64,000 bases of DNA from Lingula anatina (lineage: Eukaryota; Brachiopoda; Lingulata; Lingulida; Lingulidae). Under the pieces are notes generated by a model, which saw only the letters and a program-made list of their open reading frames with translations, did no database searches and was not told the origin of the DNA. Made by a program: the position numbers and the translations under genes. Positions 1 through 11,935 of the stretch are shown in pieces. The number at the start of each line of letters is the position of its first letter. The first letter of the stretch is position 1. The stretch lies in NCBI RefSeq assembly GCF_001039355.2, contig NW_019775807.1:67382-131381 (forward strand), written 5' to 3'.

Positions 1-345
1 TTAAAGTGATAATAACTCTTCGTTTCGGCCAAAAAATGAATTTTCCTGGAGTAAACAACAATTTTCCCATACTTACCAATGGTTAATGAATCCATTTTTA
101 CATTCAAAGTTAGTCCCTGGTTTTTTTCTAAAAAGTTTGGTTTTTTGTTAAAATCTCTTAAGAGATTTTAACAGAGTATAGCCATCAATGGAGGTCACGT
201 GGTCTAAAGACAAGCTCAGATATCAGAATAATAGCTATAACAGCCGTTTTTGTGGGAAAACAGAATATATTATATTTTTATGAGTCACTCACAATGTTTT
301 TATTGTGAAATACAGATTTCATACGAAGAGTTATTATCCCTTTAA
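1..345 (+). mobile_element. TTAA-flanked MITE, copy A (non-autonomous DNA transposon)
   Basis: The element starts and ends with TTAA, and its outer ~22 bp are inverted repeats of each other (AGTGATAATAACTCTTCG at the left; its complement with AGGG at the right). The centre holds a perfect 26-bp palindrome at 147-172. It has no coding capacity. Further copies lie at 47299-47642 and 48503-48846 (reverse orientation) and 55176-55526 (same orientation, more diverged). TTAA target duplications are known for the piggyBac and Kolobok superfamilies; which one mobilised this family cannot be told from the sequence. Because the copy begins at base 1, a longer element extending outside the window cannot be excluded. 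Confidence 0.8.
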
Positions 346-3300
346 TGTATAACAATACACATATCACACTTATACTTGGGCATATTGGAACATGTACTTA
401 ACATTTTAACAATGCTTTACGTGCATTTGACATGTGCTTGTGTGCATTGAAATATACCTAATGTTTGACAATACTCTTTATATATTCAACATATACTTAT
501 TCATTTTGTAATCCACACATGCTTCACTTCAACATATTGGACTTTCACTTCTAACAAATTATTAGAGTGAATGTGAAAACAAATGAGTTTGGAGAGGATG
601 AGGGATGGGAAAAACACCATTAGGAGTGATGTTTAATTTGGATTTCCGATAATTCATTTCAAAGATTTGAAAAGGGGCAGAGGGGTGGAGGAAGGCAATT
701 AACACCATATCTTTATGTTTCACACTTGCCTGTCATGGAAGGTCTATGTTTGAAGATGCCAAGGTACACACGAGTAATTTATTGTATATTTTGGTTAAGA
801 CTAGTGAAAGAAGTTATTACACTGTTTTATGATTGCATTTTATGTTCTTTGGGGTAATAGGAACTCCCATCCAGCCCTAGATCTATTTGAGGAAATCGGA
901 GAGATCATTTAACAAGATTTTGTTAAAGGGAGGGAGATAGAGCCCACAAGTATATTCATTAATGTTTCACATTTGCTCGTCATAATAAAGCTTTTCTTCT
1001 GTGTCACTTATCAACTTCCCATGGTGTTCTAGTAGGAAGATGGACAGTTTGGGAATTTGGGGAGGGGGGGGGGGGAGCTCAGGATGGGGTAAACAGGGAC
1101 AAACATTTTTGTCTTGATATTTATGCTCAAGGGTTTGTATTATGAAATATTACCAGTAGTAATTTATATAATACTCTCTTATACCTTGAGTTAAATTTAA
1201 ATTAACTTCTTTCCATTATGATAAAAGAAAGTTGATGGGTTTTTTCACCAAGTTGAGCAATTGAAATACCAGACAGAAGGTCATTATCCACTAGTTGCCC
1301 AAGGACAGGATGTGGTCTGTCTTTTGAAAAGAAATATGAAATAAAAGTTTATCAGAATGGTATTCAGATCTAAATGGATGGCTTTGGCACAGGGTTAGGG
1401 TTTTGTCATCACAGGGCTTGGCCGTATGAAGTTCAAGACCTTTTCCATTTTAGCAACATTTTAACCAAAAAAGTATCTCAAGTCTATGGTATTTTTTGAG
1501 GAAAAACTGTTCCATCCTGTTTGCATACATGAAATCTATAATTATCTTGAGAAAATTTTGTTTGACTGACTTTGTTTGACTGACTTTGATATCCCTGCCT
1601 ATTCAGTAAAAAATGTGATTTCAGAGGTCAAAAATCTCTTAGGCTCTTTTGCTGTGTGTCATTGTTCACCACAGTCTTTACAAAAGTTGTCCAACTTTTA
1701 GACCCAGGTAGTAGACACTTAATTGCAATCGCCCTTCACTATGCATTGCTTCTGTTCATCTTATATCCCCTACACTTATTATCATCAAAATTAACAGCAG
1801 ACTGTATAGCAAAAGGTGATTGCAATCAAGTGTCTGTTTCTTGAAGTTCAGACTTAAAACGATTTTGTTAAAAACATGCCTGAACACAGTTTCTGAGTCT
1901 GGAACACGGTGATATTTGTTGGCTGTGGTTTTGGACCCACACGCCTCCAAGGGAAAGTGGGCTCAGATTAGATTTCTTGCACAATAGCTGCTATTTTTCT
2001 GTTTGAGATTTTTTAACAAAGGGAATTGAATTTAAATATTGCCCACAGCCAAAGCCTTTATATGCTTGGTGATGTGGAATTTCAAATTGGGGGTAAATTT
2101 TCATGTGTTTTGACTGCATAGTCATAAAAAGATCAGTGTTGACTGAAAACTTAGACTAGTTTATAAGAACTTGCTGACTGTTCTTGTGTCCTGTACTGCA
2201 TAAAGCTAGTTCACATCGATCTCTGCATGTAGACGTTTTTAAAAGAAGAAGAAAAAAAAAAGGAAAACAGAAGTTATTAATGATAGATACAATAAGAAAA
2301 TAAGATTGGGTTCTTCTGAAGATATTTAGTATGGGTCTGGTTAATACCAAGTTGTTTCATGGACTAACTGATCCACAGATCAAATATGGCGCACACTTGA
2401 CAATGGATTCCCTGCCTCCCATGTGTGCAGGGGCAGAGCAATTAAATTTCTACATGCTTCCAAGTGTGTTGCACCATAGTTGATCTCGGCTTAGTTAGTC
2501 GGCGGATCTACTTGGTTCTATGATGAAAAGAGATAATATTAACCTCAAGAATGATAAATCAATCTTGTGTATCAATCTTGTTTAGTCTGTGAGCCATTCG
2601 CATCATTATAAGTGATGTCGTGAGATGGCTTGTTTCTGAATTCATACCAGCAGTTATGGTTTGTAACCTACTGTATGAATCATTCTTGTTTATATATTGT
2701 GATAATTCATAATTGTGGAACTGAAAACTAGTATGGCATCTTGATGAAATTTAGTGAAATATTTTTAGTTATTATGATAATAAGAAAATACATGCTCAGG
2801 ACAAAGCTTGTGCTTGAAGTAAAATATTTATTCTTTTCTTGAATCAAATGGTATTTATTTCCACTGATTATGTAAATGTATAGATATTAAATAACATTGA
2901 CAAGTTTTTTTCCTGTTTTTGTCAAACCCTGTGAATTGTAATTATTCATATGAACAGCTGTACTTATCACATAACAGTTGAATCATTATCTGCAGACAAA
3001 AATGCAGTAATCATCGAAGTGATTTATTTTGATCTTCTTTTCTTCGATTGATATTTAGTTTTTTCATGCAGAGGAATAAAGCAATGGAATTATCTTAAAG
3101 GCAGTTCCGGACTTTTAGCTAGATTACTTCCTATTAACGTCAATAGGATGAGTGTTGAATTGCAAGCATTTGGTCACATCCTCATTACATTATGTCTTTC
3201 AGGATCTGTAAGTGGATTAAGAGCTGTGTCTTTGTATATTTCCTAGAATTTCTGAGAAGCCATTGCAATTTGAGTTTTTATTCGGACACTAAAAGGTTTC

Positions 3301-5947
3301 TGTCAAGCACATTCTTGGTGAAGAGGGTGATTTGTTGAAAGTTATTTTACGTCATTATGTATAAAAAAAAGACAACTAGAAAAAAGTATGTATTAGCCTT
3401 AAATGAACTATAAAATAAATTTGTTGAAACTGTGATTCTCTATATGTTCAAATAAAACTATTGTTTTTTAATTTGAAAAAAAAATGTGAATGAAATAAAT
3501 GTCAGCCTACAATAATCAATACAAAATTATGAAAGAGACTTTAAAAAAAGAAAGATATTATTATATATAAGTAGTCTCTCTATAAAAGAATTCTCACTTT
3601 TAATGAGGAACATTACTCAGAGCCTGTAGAGTACACAGCATATGGTCTTAAACATATATCAGTTTTCCCAGCTGGGCTCTGTTGAGAAAATTAGCAGAGA
3701 TTGATTAATGAACAATATGCTAATGAGCAGCACTATCGCAAGAAAAATGGCGCAAAATTACCCAACACCTGTCACATTGTTTCGAAGCAGAGATTATGAG
3801 TGTTTGTGAGTGATTTTATGTGCGCTTTATGTGCTTAAAGTAAAACTTGATATTTTAAATGTGCAATGGATGTTAGATGAAAGTAAATGCGAACTAAGCA
3901 ACTCTCTCTCTCTCTCTCTCTCTCTCAGAGAGAATATCAGATGAATGAGAGAGGTGAAATGGAACAGATGGGAAATGAACAAGAACATGAAATCAACAAG
4001 AACATGCAACTGACATCTTTGAGAAATGAACAAAAGAAAGGAACATGAAAAATTAACAAGTCTCTAAGGACAGCAAAATTGCCGTGTTATCTTCACAAAT
4101 AAGAAAGAAGTGATTAAGAAGGAAATTGAAAAATTACATTTTTCGCTCTGACGTTAATAAATGTTGTCCTGACGAAAAGTTACTCTGTTCAGATTTCTCA
4201 TATACTGTCCCAAGGAAATCAATAGAGAACACATTCATTTTGCTAAGTGAGATAATATATTATGCTGGTGAATGATCCCGAATACATTAACAGGACAAGA
4301 AGGATCTTTTCGTTTAAGAGACAGGATCATTATGGATATATTCACAAGCTTGGAAGGGTTGCATGATGCACATATCATTAATCTATAATTAATCCTAAGA
4401 ACCTCTCTGGTAATTAAATACACATAATTACGATGAGATACCTAATGAAGTGTGGCCCTGATAAATGAGATGTTTTGCCTTTATTGGATTTTCTCCCTTC
4501 TTGAATAAAATTTTATCAAAGATGGTAAACAAAAGAATTTGGGATTATTCTTCTAATTAGGAACCTGGTCAATCGAATATGTATGATTAATTACTGATTC
4601 ATTGTTGATGAATATGTAAATGTTGGCCCTAATTTTATGAGATTTTGAATGAATTAGAATATATGAGAGAACAGCTTCATTTGCATTAGTTATAAATATA
4701 TTTAGTCAACGGGTCCCAGTCAATGTTAAAATATGAATAAATAATATTTTTGATAAGAGCAGTTTCTCCATGATAAAATTGGCTTGAAGCTTCAGAAATA
4801 TTAGAGCTTTAACTTCAATATCTCTTGATAAGAAGAATATGAATTCATCTGAATTAAGGGATTATCAGTTAAGTTGCCTGAAAAATGAAATTGACACATT
4901 ATGATATAGGCATGTTTTCATTTCTTGAAGTTTGCATCAAATGAATCTCACGAAAATGCACATATATCTTAATGTTTATAGTGGTGTATAATAGTAACAT
5001 TCAGCGTAAAGAAATTATTGACCACCTTTAATATGTGGTCATATTCAACCAATTAAATATGACCTCAACTTTTGAAAAATCTGCTAAATGCAGCGCAGTC
5101 TTTTCCATTAAATATCCAATGCAGAAGGATAAGTGAAATACAGACTACTTACTTTAAGACAACTGGGTTGGTTTCAATTTCTTGTAACTTAGAATAAGGC
5201 ACTGAGATGGAATAGATTATCAGGGAGAGGATATATACACTAACAGCAGTGTTCTCAAGGATTATTACACAGAGTGACTAATGTTAACACATGTTTTAGC
5301 AAGAAAAAGGCTAACTCCCTCTCCTGTTTGGACTAAAAGACTGGGGCCTGTTTCATAGTTTAAGAACTTTAGCCCTAAGATTGGTCTAAACTTAAAGCCA
5401 GAAATTTTAAATTGTAGTTCAGTTATAAATATTAAATATTATGTACACCTTTTCATCTCAAGAAAGACATGGCTTATGTTTCTGACCACTGCTAAATTTC
5501 AGACAGTGGACTGCCTTCAGTTGAATTTTAACCAAAGATAATTCAAGTTTTGTCTAAAAGTTAAGAAAAAAATTTAGGCTACAGTTTTAATTTTTTTTTA
5601 AACTGACCTCTGGTGTTTCTGCTGTAAATGTTACCCAAATAGAAAATGTGGGCATTGTTTTAATTTATGATCAGATGTTGATAAACACCCCATTGTAAAT
5701 TCATACTCCAAATATCAGCTACGTGCAGTCACACACTTGTTCCCAAAATCACTTGATTCATGACAAATATAGCTTCTTCCAAGAAGGTTAAAACAAAAAT
5801 ATTATCGGTAGAGCATAATGAAAGGGAAAGTCAGAGAGTGAGACTTTTAAGGACCTTGTGATAAAAGGACGAATTTATGACATTGCTTACAAGCACTAAA
5901 AAGTATGAATTGTAAAAGAGAACAACTTGGATGTAAGCTGAAGGTAG

Positions 5948-5999
<52 letters not shown>

Positions 6000-6696
6000 A
6001 GTCATGCTTAGAAGAATTTTAAAATGCTGTAAACTAAAAGAGGGGAAATGAAGAAACCGGTTAAGAGGATAAGGATAAGTAAACTGGATTGGTAAGGTAA
6101 TCCAATCATTTGGCGAAGACTTCAGTATTAGCTCATTAACTTCCAGTGTGACATGCATGGTCAGTTGATTGGGGGGGGCGGGGGGGGGGGGGGCTTGTAG
6201 ATATTTTGTCAAGTGATAAACAATTGCAATAAAAACAATTTCAATTAAAATTCCTGCCAAGATTTTTATAAATAAGGAAGTAGGTTTTTCTTAGGACTAC
6301 ATGTACTCAGTCAGGGCCTTCCTTTTGATGAAATGGTTTAGCATGGATATTGAACTTAACAACAAAAGCAGCTACTAGTACAGGGTCCTAGCATATCTAA
6401 ATGGGGCCTGACAACATGGATATTTAATGTCCCTATATTATAAACCTCAGTCCTACCACTTGAGGGAGGCCAACGCATTAACATAAGAATGCGTGGAATT
6501 AAACTCCAGACATTTTTTGTGACCCAGTTTAAGAAGGGGTGGCTGAGCACACATCTCAGTGGTGTTCCTTTTGGTCGGTGATTCACAATTTTTATATGTG
6601 TCAGCGTGTAATCGTACAGTGTCAGTTAGAAGAAGACTAGCCTAGTGGAAAGAACCACTTGTAATCACTTGTGGAATTGAGTTCAGTAGTGTGATG
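346..6696. other. Non-coding upstream region
   Basis: This is AT-rich DNA with no exon that I can support. It contains a poly-G run near 1066-1075, a CT microsatellite at about 3902-3925, a CT tract passing into a TA tract at about 5951-5999, and a G-rich run at about 6171-6194. Short open frames here are low-complexity or chance. It probably lies upstream of, or in a first intron of, the Cas gene. Confidence 0.5.
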
Positions 6697-6730
6697 TGTA
6701 TATAAAAGAGAGACGGGTGCCTTCAGACAA
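6697..6730 (+). promoter_or_regulatory. Candidate TATA-box core promoter of the Cas gene
   Basis: A consensus TATAAAAG lies at 6701-6708, followed about 24 bases later by an initiator-like TTCAGAC (6722-6728). It precedes the possible first coding exon at 7762 by ~1 kb and is on the same strand. The spacing is slightly short for a TATA-initiator pair, and many upstream ATGs would lie in the resulting leader. This is therefore a candidate only. Confidence 0.3.
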
Positions 6731-7761
6731 TTCGGAACCTACAACATTAGGTGTGGGATGCTACATGAGTTTTATCGCTTAATAACAGTGTGAGCCGTGC
6801 TGCTCATAGGGATATAGGAAAGAGAGGCTGAGATGTGGACAACAAAGACTGAATGGAAAACTCTTCACATTTTTTTCACTGTTGAGGAATGGTTTTGAAA
6901 TATTTGGATACTTTGAAGATTGGGTCTCTGTGATAAATGAGTGAGAACTGAGAGTTTGGAGAGAATTTTCAGTTATATCGATATTGACTTGATCTGTTTG
7001 GATGTGTAGAAGACTTGATTCATAAGCACTGTGAAAAAAAAAAATAACTGACAATATTGTGATCTTCACCTTTTTCTGAATGGTGTTACCATGTTCTATT
7101 TGAATCTGCAGCAGGTCTCTAAGTTGTGAGAAAAGTTCCTGATTTTTACCATTTTTGAATGATATACAATATCCTTATGGAATGTGTAGGAGATCCAACC
7201 AATTAAAAAAACTTCCCTTCTGAAATAATACAAGTTGGAATCCCCAATCCTTAGAACTCCTCTACAAAGTCAAAGTCAAGTCTTTTTTGTGTCAGGTGAG
7301 AGACATTTTAGGGTCAGTAGAACTGAGGTATTCGCACTGTTAGAAAGGCAAAGGTGTGAGGGACTGAAAAGAAGTATGACAAAAGTGGAGCCTAGCTGCA
7401 TCATGCTGATCTGATACAGAGAACCACAGTGACTGGATTAAGATATATCACAGTTATAAGATAATCCACAGAAAACAGGAAGGAAGCTAACCTGTTTAAA
7501 AGACGCAACGGATATATGTCAGAAACACCATTTTTTGTCCAGAGATAGCTGTTTTGACCACAGTGACCATTTTTTGACCACCAGCCGGATTTGTCTGACA
7601 CTACTTCCTATGCAGCAGATATTTTCGGGGACCTTCTCAAAATGTGGAGCATTAAGTACATCTCAGTGTAACGTCGGGGATAACAGCTGTATTTAGATTA
7701 CCATAGTGTTAACTTGTGTATACAAAGTAATACAGGGTAACAAAACAGAGACATTTGGAAA

Positions 7762-7773
7762 ATGACAGTAAAG
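7762..7773 (+). CDS. BCAR1: Candidate first coding micro-exon of the Cas gene (Met-Thr-Val-Lys)
   Basis: Four codons, ATG ACA GTA AAG, are followed directly by a strong donor GTAAGA. The phase (0) fits the SH3 exon at 11645, which would give MTVK followed by HCLAKALYDN. In Cas proteins the SH3 domain begins within about six residues of the start Met, so such a tiny first coding exon is what the family predicts. A purine at -3 is compatible with initiation. The assignment rests on phase and position only; another upstream exon could serve. Confidence 0.3.
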
Positions 7774-7889
7774 GTAAGATATTAATATACTTAGCTAGTA
7801 GACATTTAAAGTTAACCATTATATGCAGAAAAAATGCAAGTGATAGAAGGCATCGAAGGATGGAAAAGGGAAACGTGGAGGAAACAGAT

Positions 7890-7928
<39 letters not shown>

Positions 7929-10900
7929 AGAGAGAAAGTTGAAAGAAACTTGGATTTCCGTAGAGCGCAATTCTAAATTCCACCAGATAGAATTCATATC
8001 CAAAGTGTAAAATCTGTCAAGAATCAAAAGGTAATATTGCATTCATTAGGGTTAGTTAGTATCTCTTTCTGTCACTACAGTAATTCAGTGATGATACTGA
8101 TATTGGTCCTAATATTAATGTAGGCCATTCCACCGTAGTTGTTCACAGCCAACGTTGTGCAGTAAAAGTTTAAGCGGTCAAGCCATCCTGTCCCTGTTTG
8201 ATATGCACTGATAAGGGAGAATTAAAAATAGCAGGAAACATATGTGTTTGTTTAACAAGTACTAGTATATACAGTGTATACTGGTCTGATCAGATAACAA
8301 TTGTTCATATATTAAATTATTTTAATGANACCACGGAATGGCCCTGAAACAAAATGAGGTAAGCTTGAATGAAACTAAATTAAGTGAAATAAAAGAAAAG
8401 AGAATAAAAACTGAGATGAGGTTTAAAATTTAAGGGTAGACTAGTTGTTTGAATGTTTCATTTAGTTCTTGTTAGTAGGGGTTTTCTTTTGTGCTTTGTG
8501 ATGCTCCTTTAATGCAAGTGTAATAGATACCCCAAGATTGTTAAATTTGTCTTGGGTTTACTGCATTTCTGAAAAATCCTTACATCACCTTTATATATGC
8601 AGTTATAGACTTAAATATGTAGTATTGCAAATGAAATGATAGCCCTGGTAGGTTATATAGAGTTAAATAATTACAAGAACAGTTACTGGATGAGTGGGCA
8701 GAGGATGCTAATAAGCAGTATCAAATTGATGAAAGGTTTTGAAACTGAGAACCAGCTCAGTGAAACTTGTTTGCCTGAAGCATTATATGTGATCTGACAG
8801 GGGTTAGACCTGAACTCCGTATTCACAGAATACGAAATAATTGAAGTCAAAGGTTGGTCTTTCCTTTGAGACAGATAATGTTGGTCTTTTTGGATTATTT
8901 TAGTCCAGAATATTACATCCATATAGCAGTCTTCGGGAAGTTCTATCAGCCTCGAACATAAGCCATGGCTTACTTTTTTGTGAATCAGTCCCGATTTTCT
9001 CATTTGACTGGGCTTGACAAATGGTATTTGACTTGGGTCAAAATTGACTCAATCACCTTGAGAATACTTGGTTGACGAACCAATATTTTTCTGAGTAATA
9101 CCAAGGCTTATTCTGTTACAAGATTTCTTGGAATGGTCACCAAGTCATGAATTGCTGGGGGACAACAGTTCGTTTCATAACCAGGGTTTGACTGTCACAT
9201 GGAGACAAGGGATGGATCAGGACTAACACAACCCTGGTAAAAACATTGCAAAAAGTTGAAGATTTTTTTTTTCAAGAGTGGCTATAATGACAAGGGATGA
9301 CAAAAAACACAGATTACTGCACAGTCATCCAGGCTCTTTTATTGAAGTATATACGGTACTGACACATGGATGTGCACATGTGTGCACACAAACACACACA
9401 TGCACACATACGTCATTATCATCATCATCATCCCACGAAGTTTACACAAATCCCAACTGTATTGACAAGATTTAAATCACATTTACACCCTTAAAATAAA
9501 CAATCATGGGCATTACTCACATATTTTTCATGTAACATTACTCTGCACTGCATGAATCTCATCCTCCTCTAAAGTCCACACCCTGTATTACATGACATAC
9601 AAGCACAGATAACATCAGATGATATTGTGATAAGAGGCAGGGGGAGGACAGGGATGGGTGGTAGGGGACACAGGGTACTGGTACAGGGAGAAGAGAGGTA
9701 GTCTAAGGTATAGTTCTGGAGGTGTTTGATGTGGTTGATGTTACCTAAGATGACATTGTGATAGTAACTGGTTTATTATCCCTGTGTGACATGGTGGTTA
9801 TTACTTTTCTGGCCTTGTTCACTTTAAGAATTAACTTGGATTCAACATTGACTAAATTGATACCATCCAGTAATTAGACAACTATATTTGTGTAATATTT
9901 TGGCTAAGGCTAGGCTTAAAGATGTTGGTCTAAATATTAAAACACAGTGAAATTCCCTGTGAAAGCTTACAGTAATTTTTAACTGTTATCTAGAGTTTTA
10001 ACTTGCTCTATAAGTCTATGTTTTAAGTTCGTCTCAGTGTGAACACAGCCATAGATGGACAGCGGTCAGTTTCATGTCTTTAGGGATAGGTCATGTCCGT
10101 TGAAGACATAATGACCACTTTATTTTCTAACTTCCGGCCACTAACTGTCCGCTTCTGGACATTGTCACGTCATTGGCAGACATTTAGAGATTTTAGATAA
10201 TTTTTATGGGGATGAAAGAACATGCTGAGTAGTGTTCCTTAAGGGTAGGCATTTGTATAAAAATTATGATATTTGGGGGGAAAAAAAGGAAGCCATGAAA
10301 TATATTGAAGTGCATCAATGTAAAAGCAATTACATTTATGTGTTGAGTCATCCGTGAATGGTGCTGTCTAACATAAGCCTTACATTGCTGCTAATTCCAA
10401 ATGACATAATGCAATTACTGTGTATTTTTTTTCTGCCCAATCGACAAGATACTGGGCAGGAAAAAAATCAATAAGAAAATGGTATCTGCAACGAGCAGGC
10501 ATACTGTCCCATGCTTCAGTTCACATTGACTTTTTTCAGGAGGGATGATTTAGTGGAGATATTTCCAGTAGTATTTGCGCATGTCATTTACCTCAAATGT
10601 GCTTTAAGATGAATGGTTGTGTGTCGGCTTTTGATGGGAGATTTACAGATGTTTCATGATGGAAAAACTGTTATTTTCTAATGATAAAATGTAGCTGGTC
10701 AAAATAGTGAATAGTTTGAATCCAAATGCATTATTCGATTAGTTATTTCTCGACTGGTCAAATTGGTCAATTTCACAAAATGCATCATTCATTGAGTGAA
10801 TAAAGAAAATAAGGTGCAATACTGAATAGAAAAAAAAAAAGAATAAAAGATATTAATTTAAATAATAATGATAAAAGTACTCATAGTTATATGTTAACTA

Positions 10901-11644
10901 TCAGATGACTTAGAAAATGCCCTTACTTCTCATGTACAACTTAACTTGTGTGTACTCTGTCTCTCACAGTAAAAAAAAAAAAAATAATAATCCAGGATTA
11001 TTGAAGACATCAACTTTCATGCAAAAAGACACCATAATAGGCAGATGTAGGATTTTAAAATGTCAAGACAATTCTGTTAAGATCACAAGAGCAGTGTTAA
11101 ATAATGAACTCATCTCTGTCTTACATATTCTGTATCAAATATCTGATATTTTCTGCAGTACTTTGGGATCATATTTCAACGCTCTGTGTGACATTTTCCT
11201 CTATTAATGACAGGGTGGTCTAGTGTCTGTCAGCTGCAAAAGGCAAAATAGACAGCTGTCTATCAAATGGTGTGCAAATCCTTTATTATTGTCCATTAGT
11301 CAGAATTAAATCCAAATCTCCTATATTGTCAACAACTTTCTTTTATAAATGGAGTAAAAGCTTGATTTGAAAAAAAAGTCGTGCTATATATTTCTGCTTC
11401 TGTTTGTTTCATAAAGAAGCTTTGAAGGTGTGTTAAAAATTTTAGAATTTAATGACCAAGATTAGGAAAAGGTTTTCTTAAATCTTCTTTGTTCCTAGAC
11501 AGAGATTTTGAAAATAATTTTGAATTCATTCTCACTGAGAGCTTTTCATTAGATTCACATTCACTTCTCTTTCCATCCATTCCACCCCCCCCCCCCCTCC
11601 CCTAAAAATTTTAGATTAAAGATTCCATAATTTTATACTTACAG
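7774..11644 (+). other. Candidate intron 1 of the Cas gene (non-coding)
   Basis: No supported exon. It contains a TG microsatellite at about 7897-7926, the gap base 8329, a CA-rich and CATCAT tract near 9370-9435, and a C-run with polypyrimidine DNA just before the SH3 exon (about 11583-11600). It ends with the acceptor TTACAG at 11639-11644. Confidence 0.4.
8329..8329. other. Assembly gap base (n)
   Basis: Single undetermined base. Unlike the gaps at 19960, 32897 and 47643, I see no direct duplication of the flanking sequence here. Confidence 0.9.
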
Positions 11645-11935
11645 CATTGTCTGGCCAAAGCTTTGTATGACAACATTGCCGAGACACCAGAGGAGCTAGC
11701 GTTCCGCAGGGGCGATGTTCTCACCATTCTGGAGAAGGACACCAATGGTTTGGAGGGCTGGTGGCTTTGTGGACTCAGAGGCAAGCAGGGGATCGCCCCG
11801 GGGAATAGACTTAAACCCTTGATGGGGATGCAGGAATCAAGTATATATGATGCCCCACCCAGCCAGAAGGGGAAGGAAGAGACACAGCAGCAGACACAGT
11901 GGAACAGAAGGAGTTGGGATGTTTTACCTGATAAG
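11645..11935 (+). CDS. BCAR1: Cas scaffold protein, SH3-domain exon
   Basis: This 97-codon exon runs from acceptor TTACAG to donor GTAAGT, in phase 0 at both ends. It opens with LAKALYDN and continues through EELAFRRGD, GLEGWWLCGLRGKQG and the Pro-Gly-Asn-Arg segment. This is the complete SH3 domain typical of p130Cas/BCAR1, NEDD9 and EFS, with the family's ALYDN variant of ALYDY and the conserved Trp pair. Cas SH3 domains bind proline motifs in FAK, PYK2, PTP-PEST and C3G at focal adhesions. After the SH3, the exon already carries one YDAP motif, the first phosphotyrosine-type site. It joins in frame to the exon at 26439 (…DK|IVTP…). Only the first few residues of the protein lie outside this exon and the next. 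Confidence 0.95.

Noticed and set aside
5847-6260. 137-residue minus-strand frame
   Set aside because: Made of microsatellite (CT, TA) and G-run translations (RERERER, PPPP). Not a gene.
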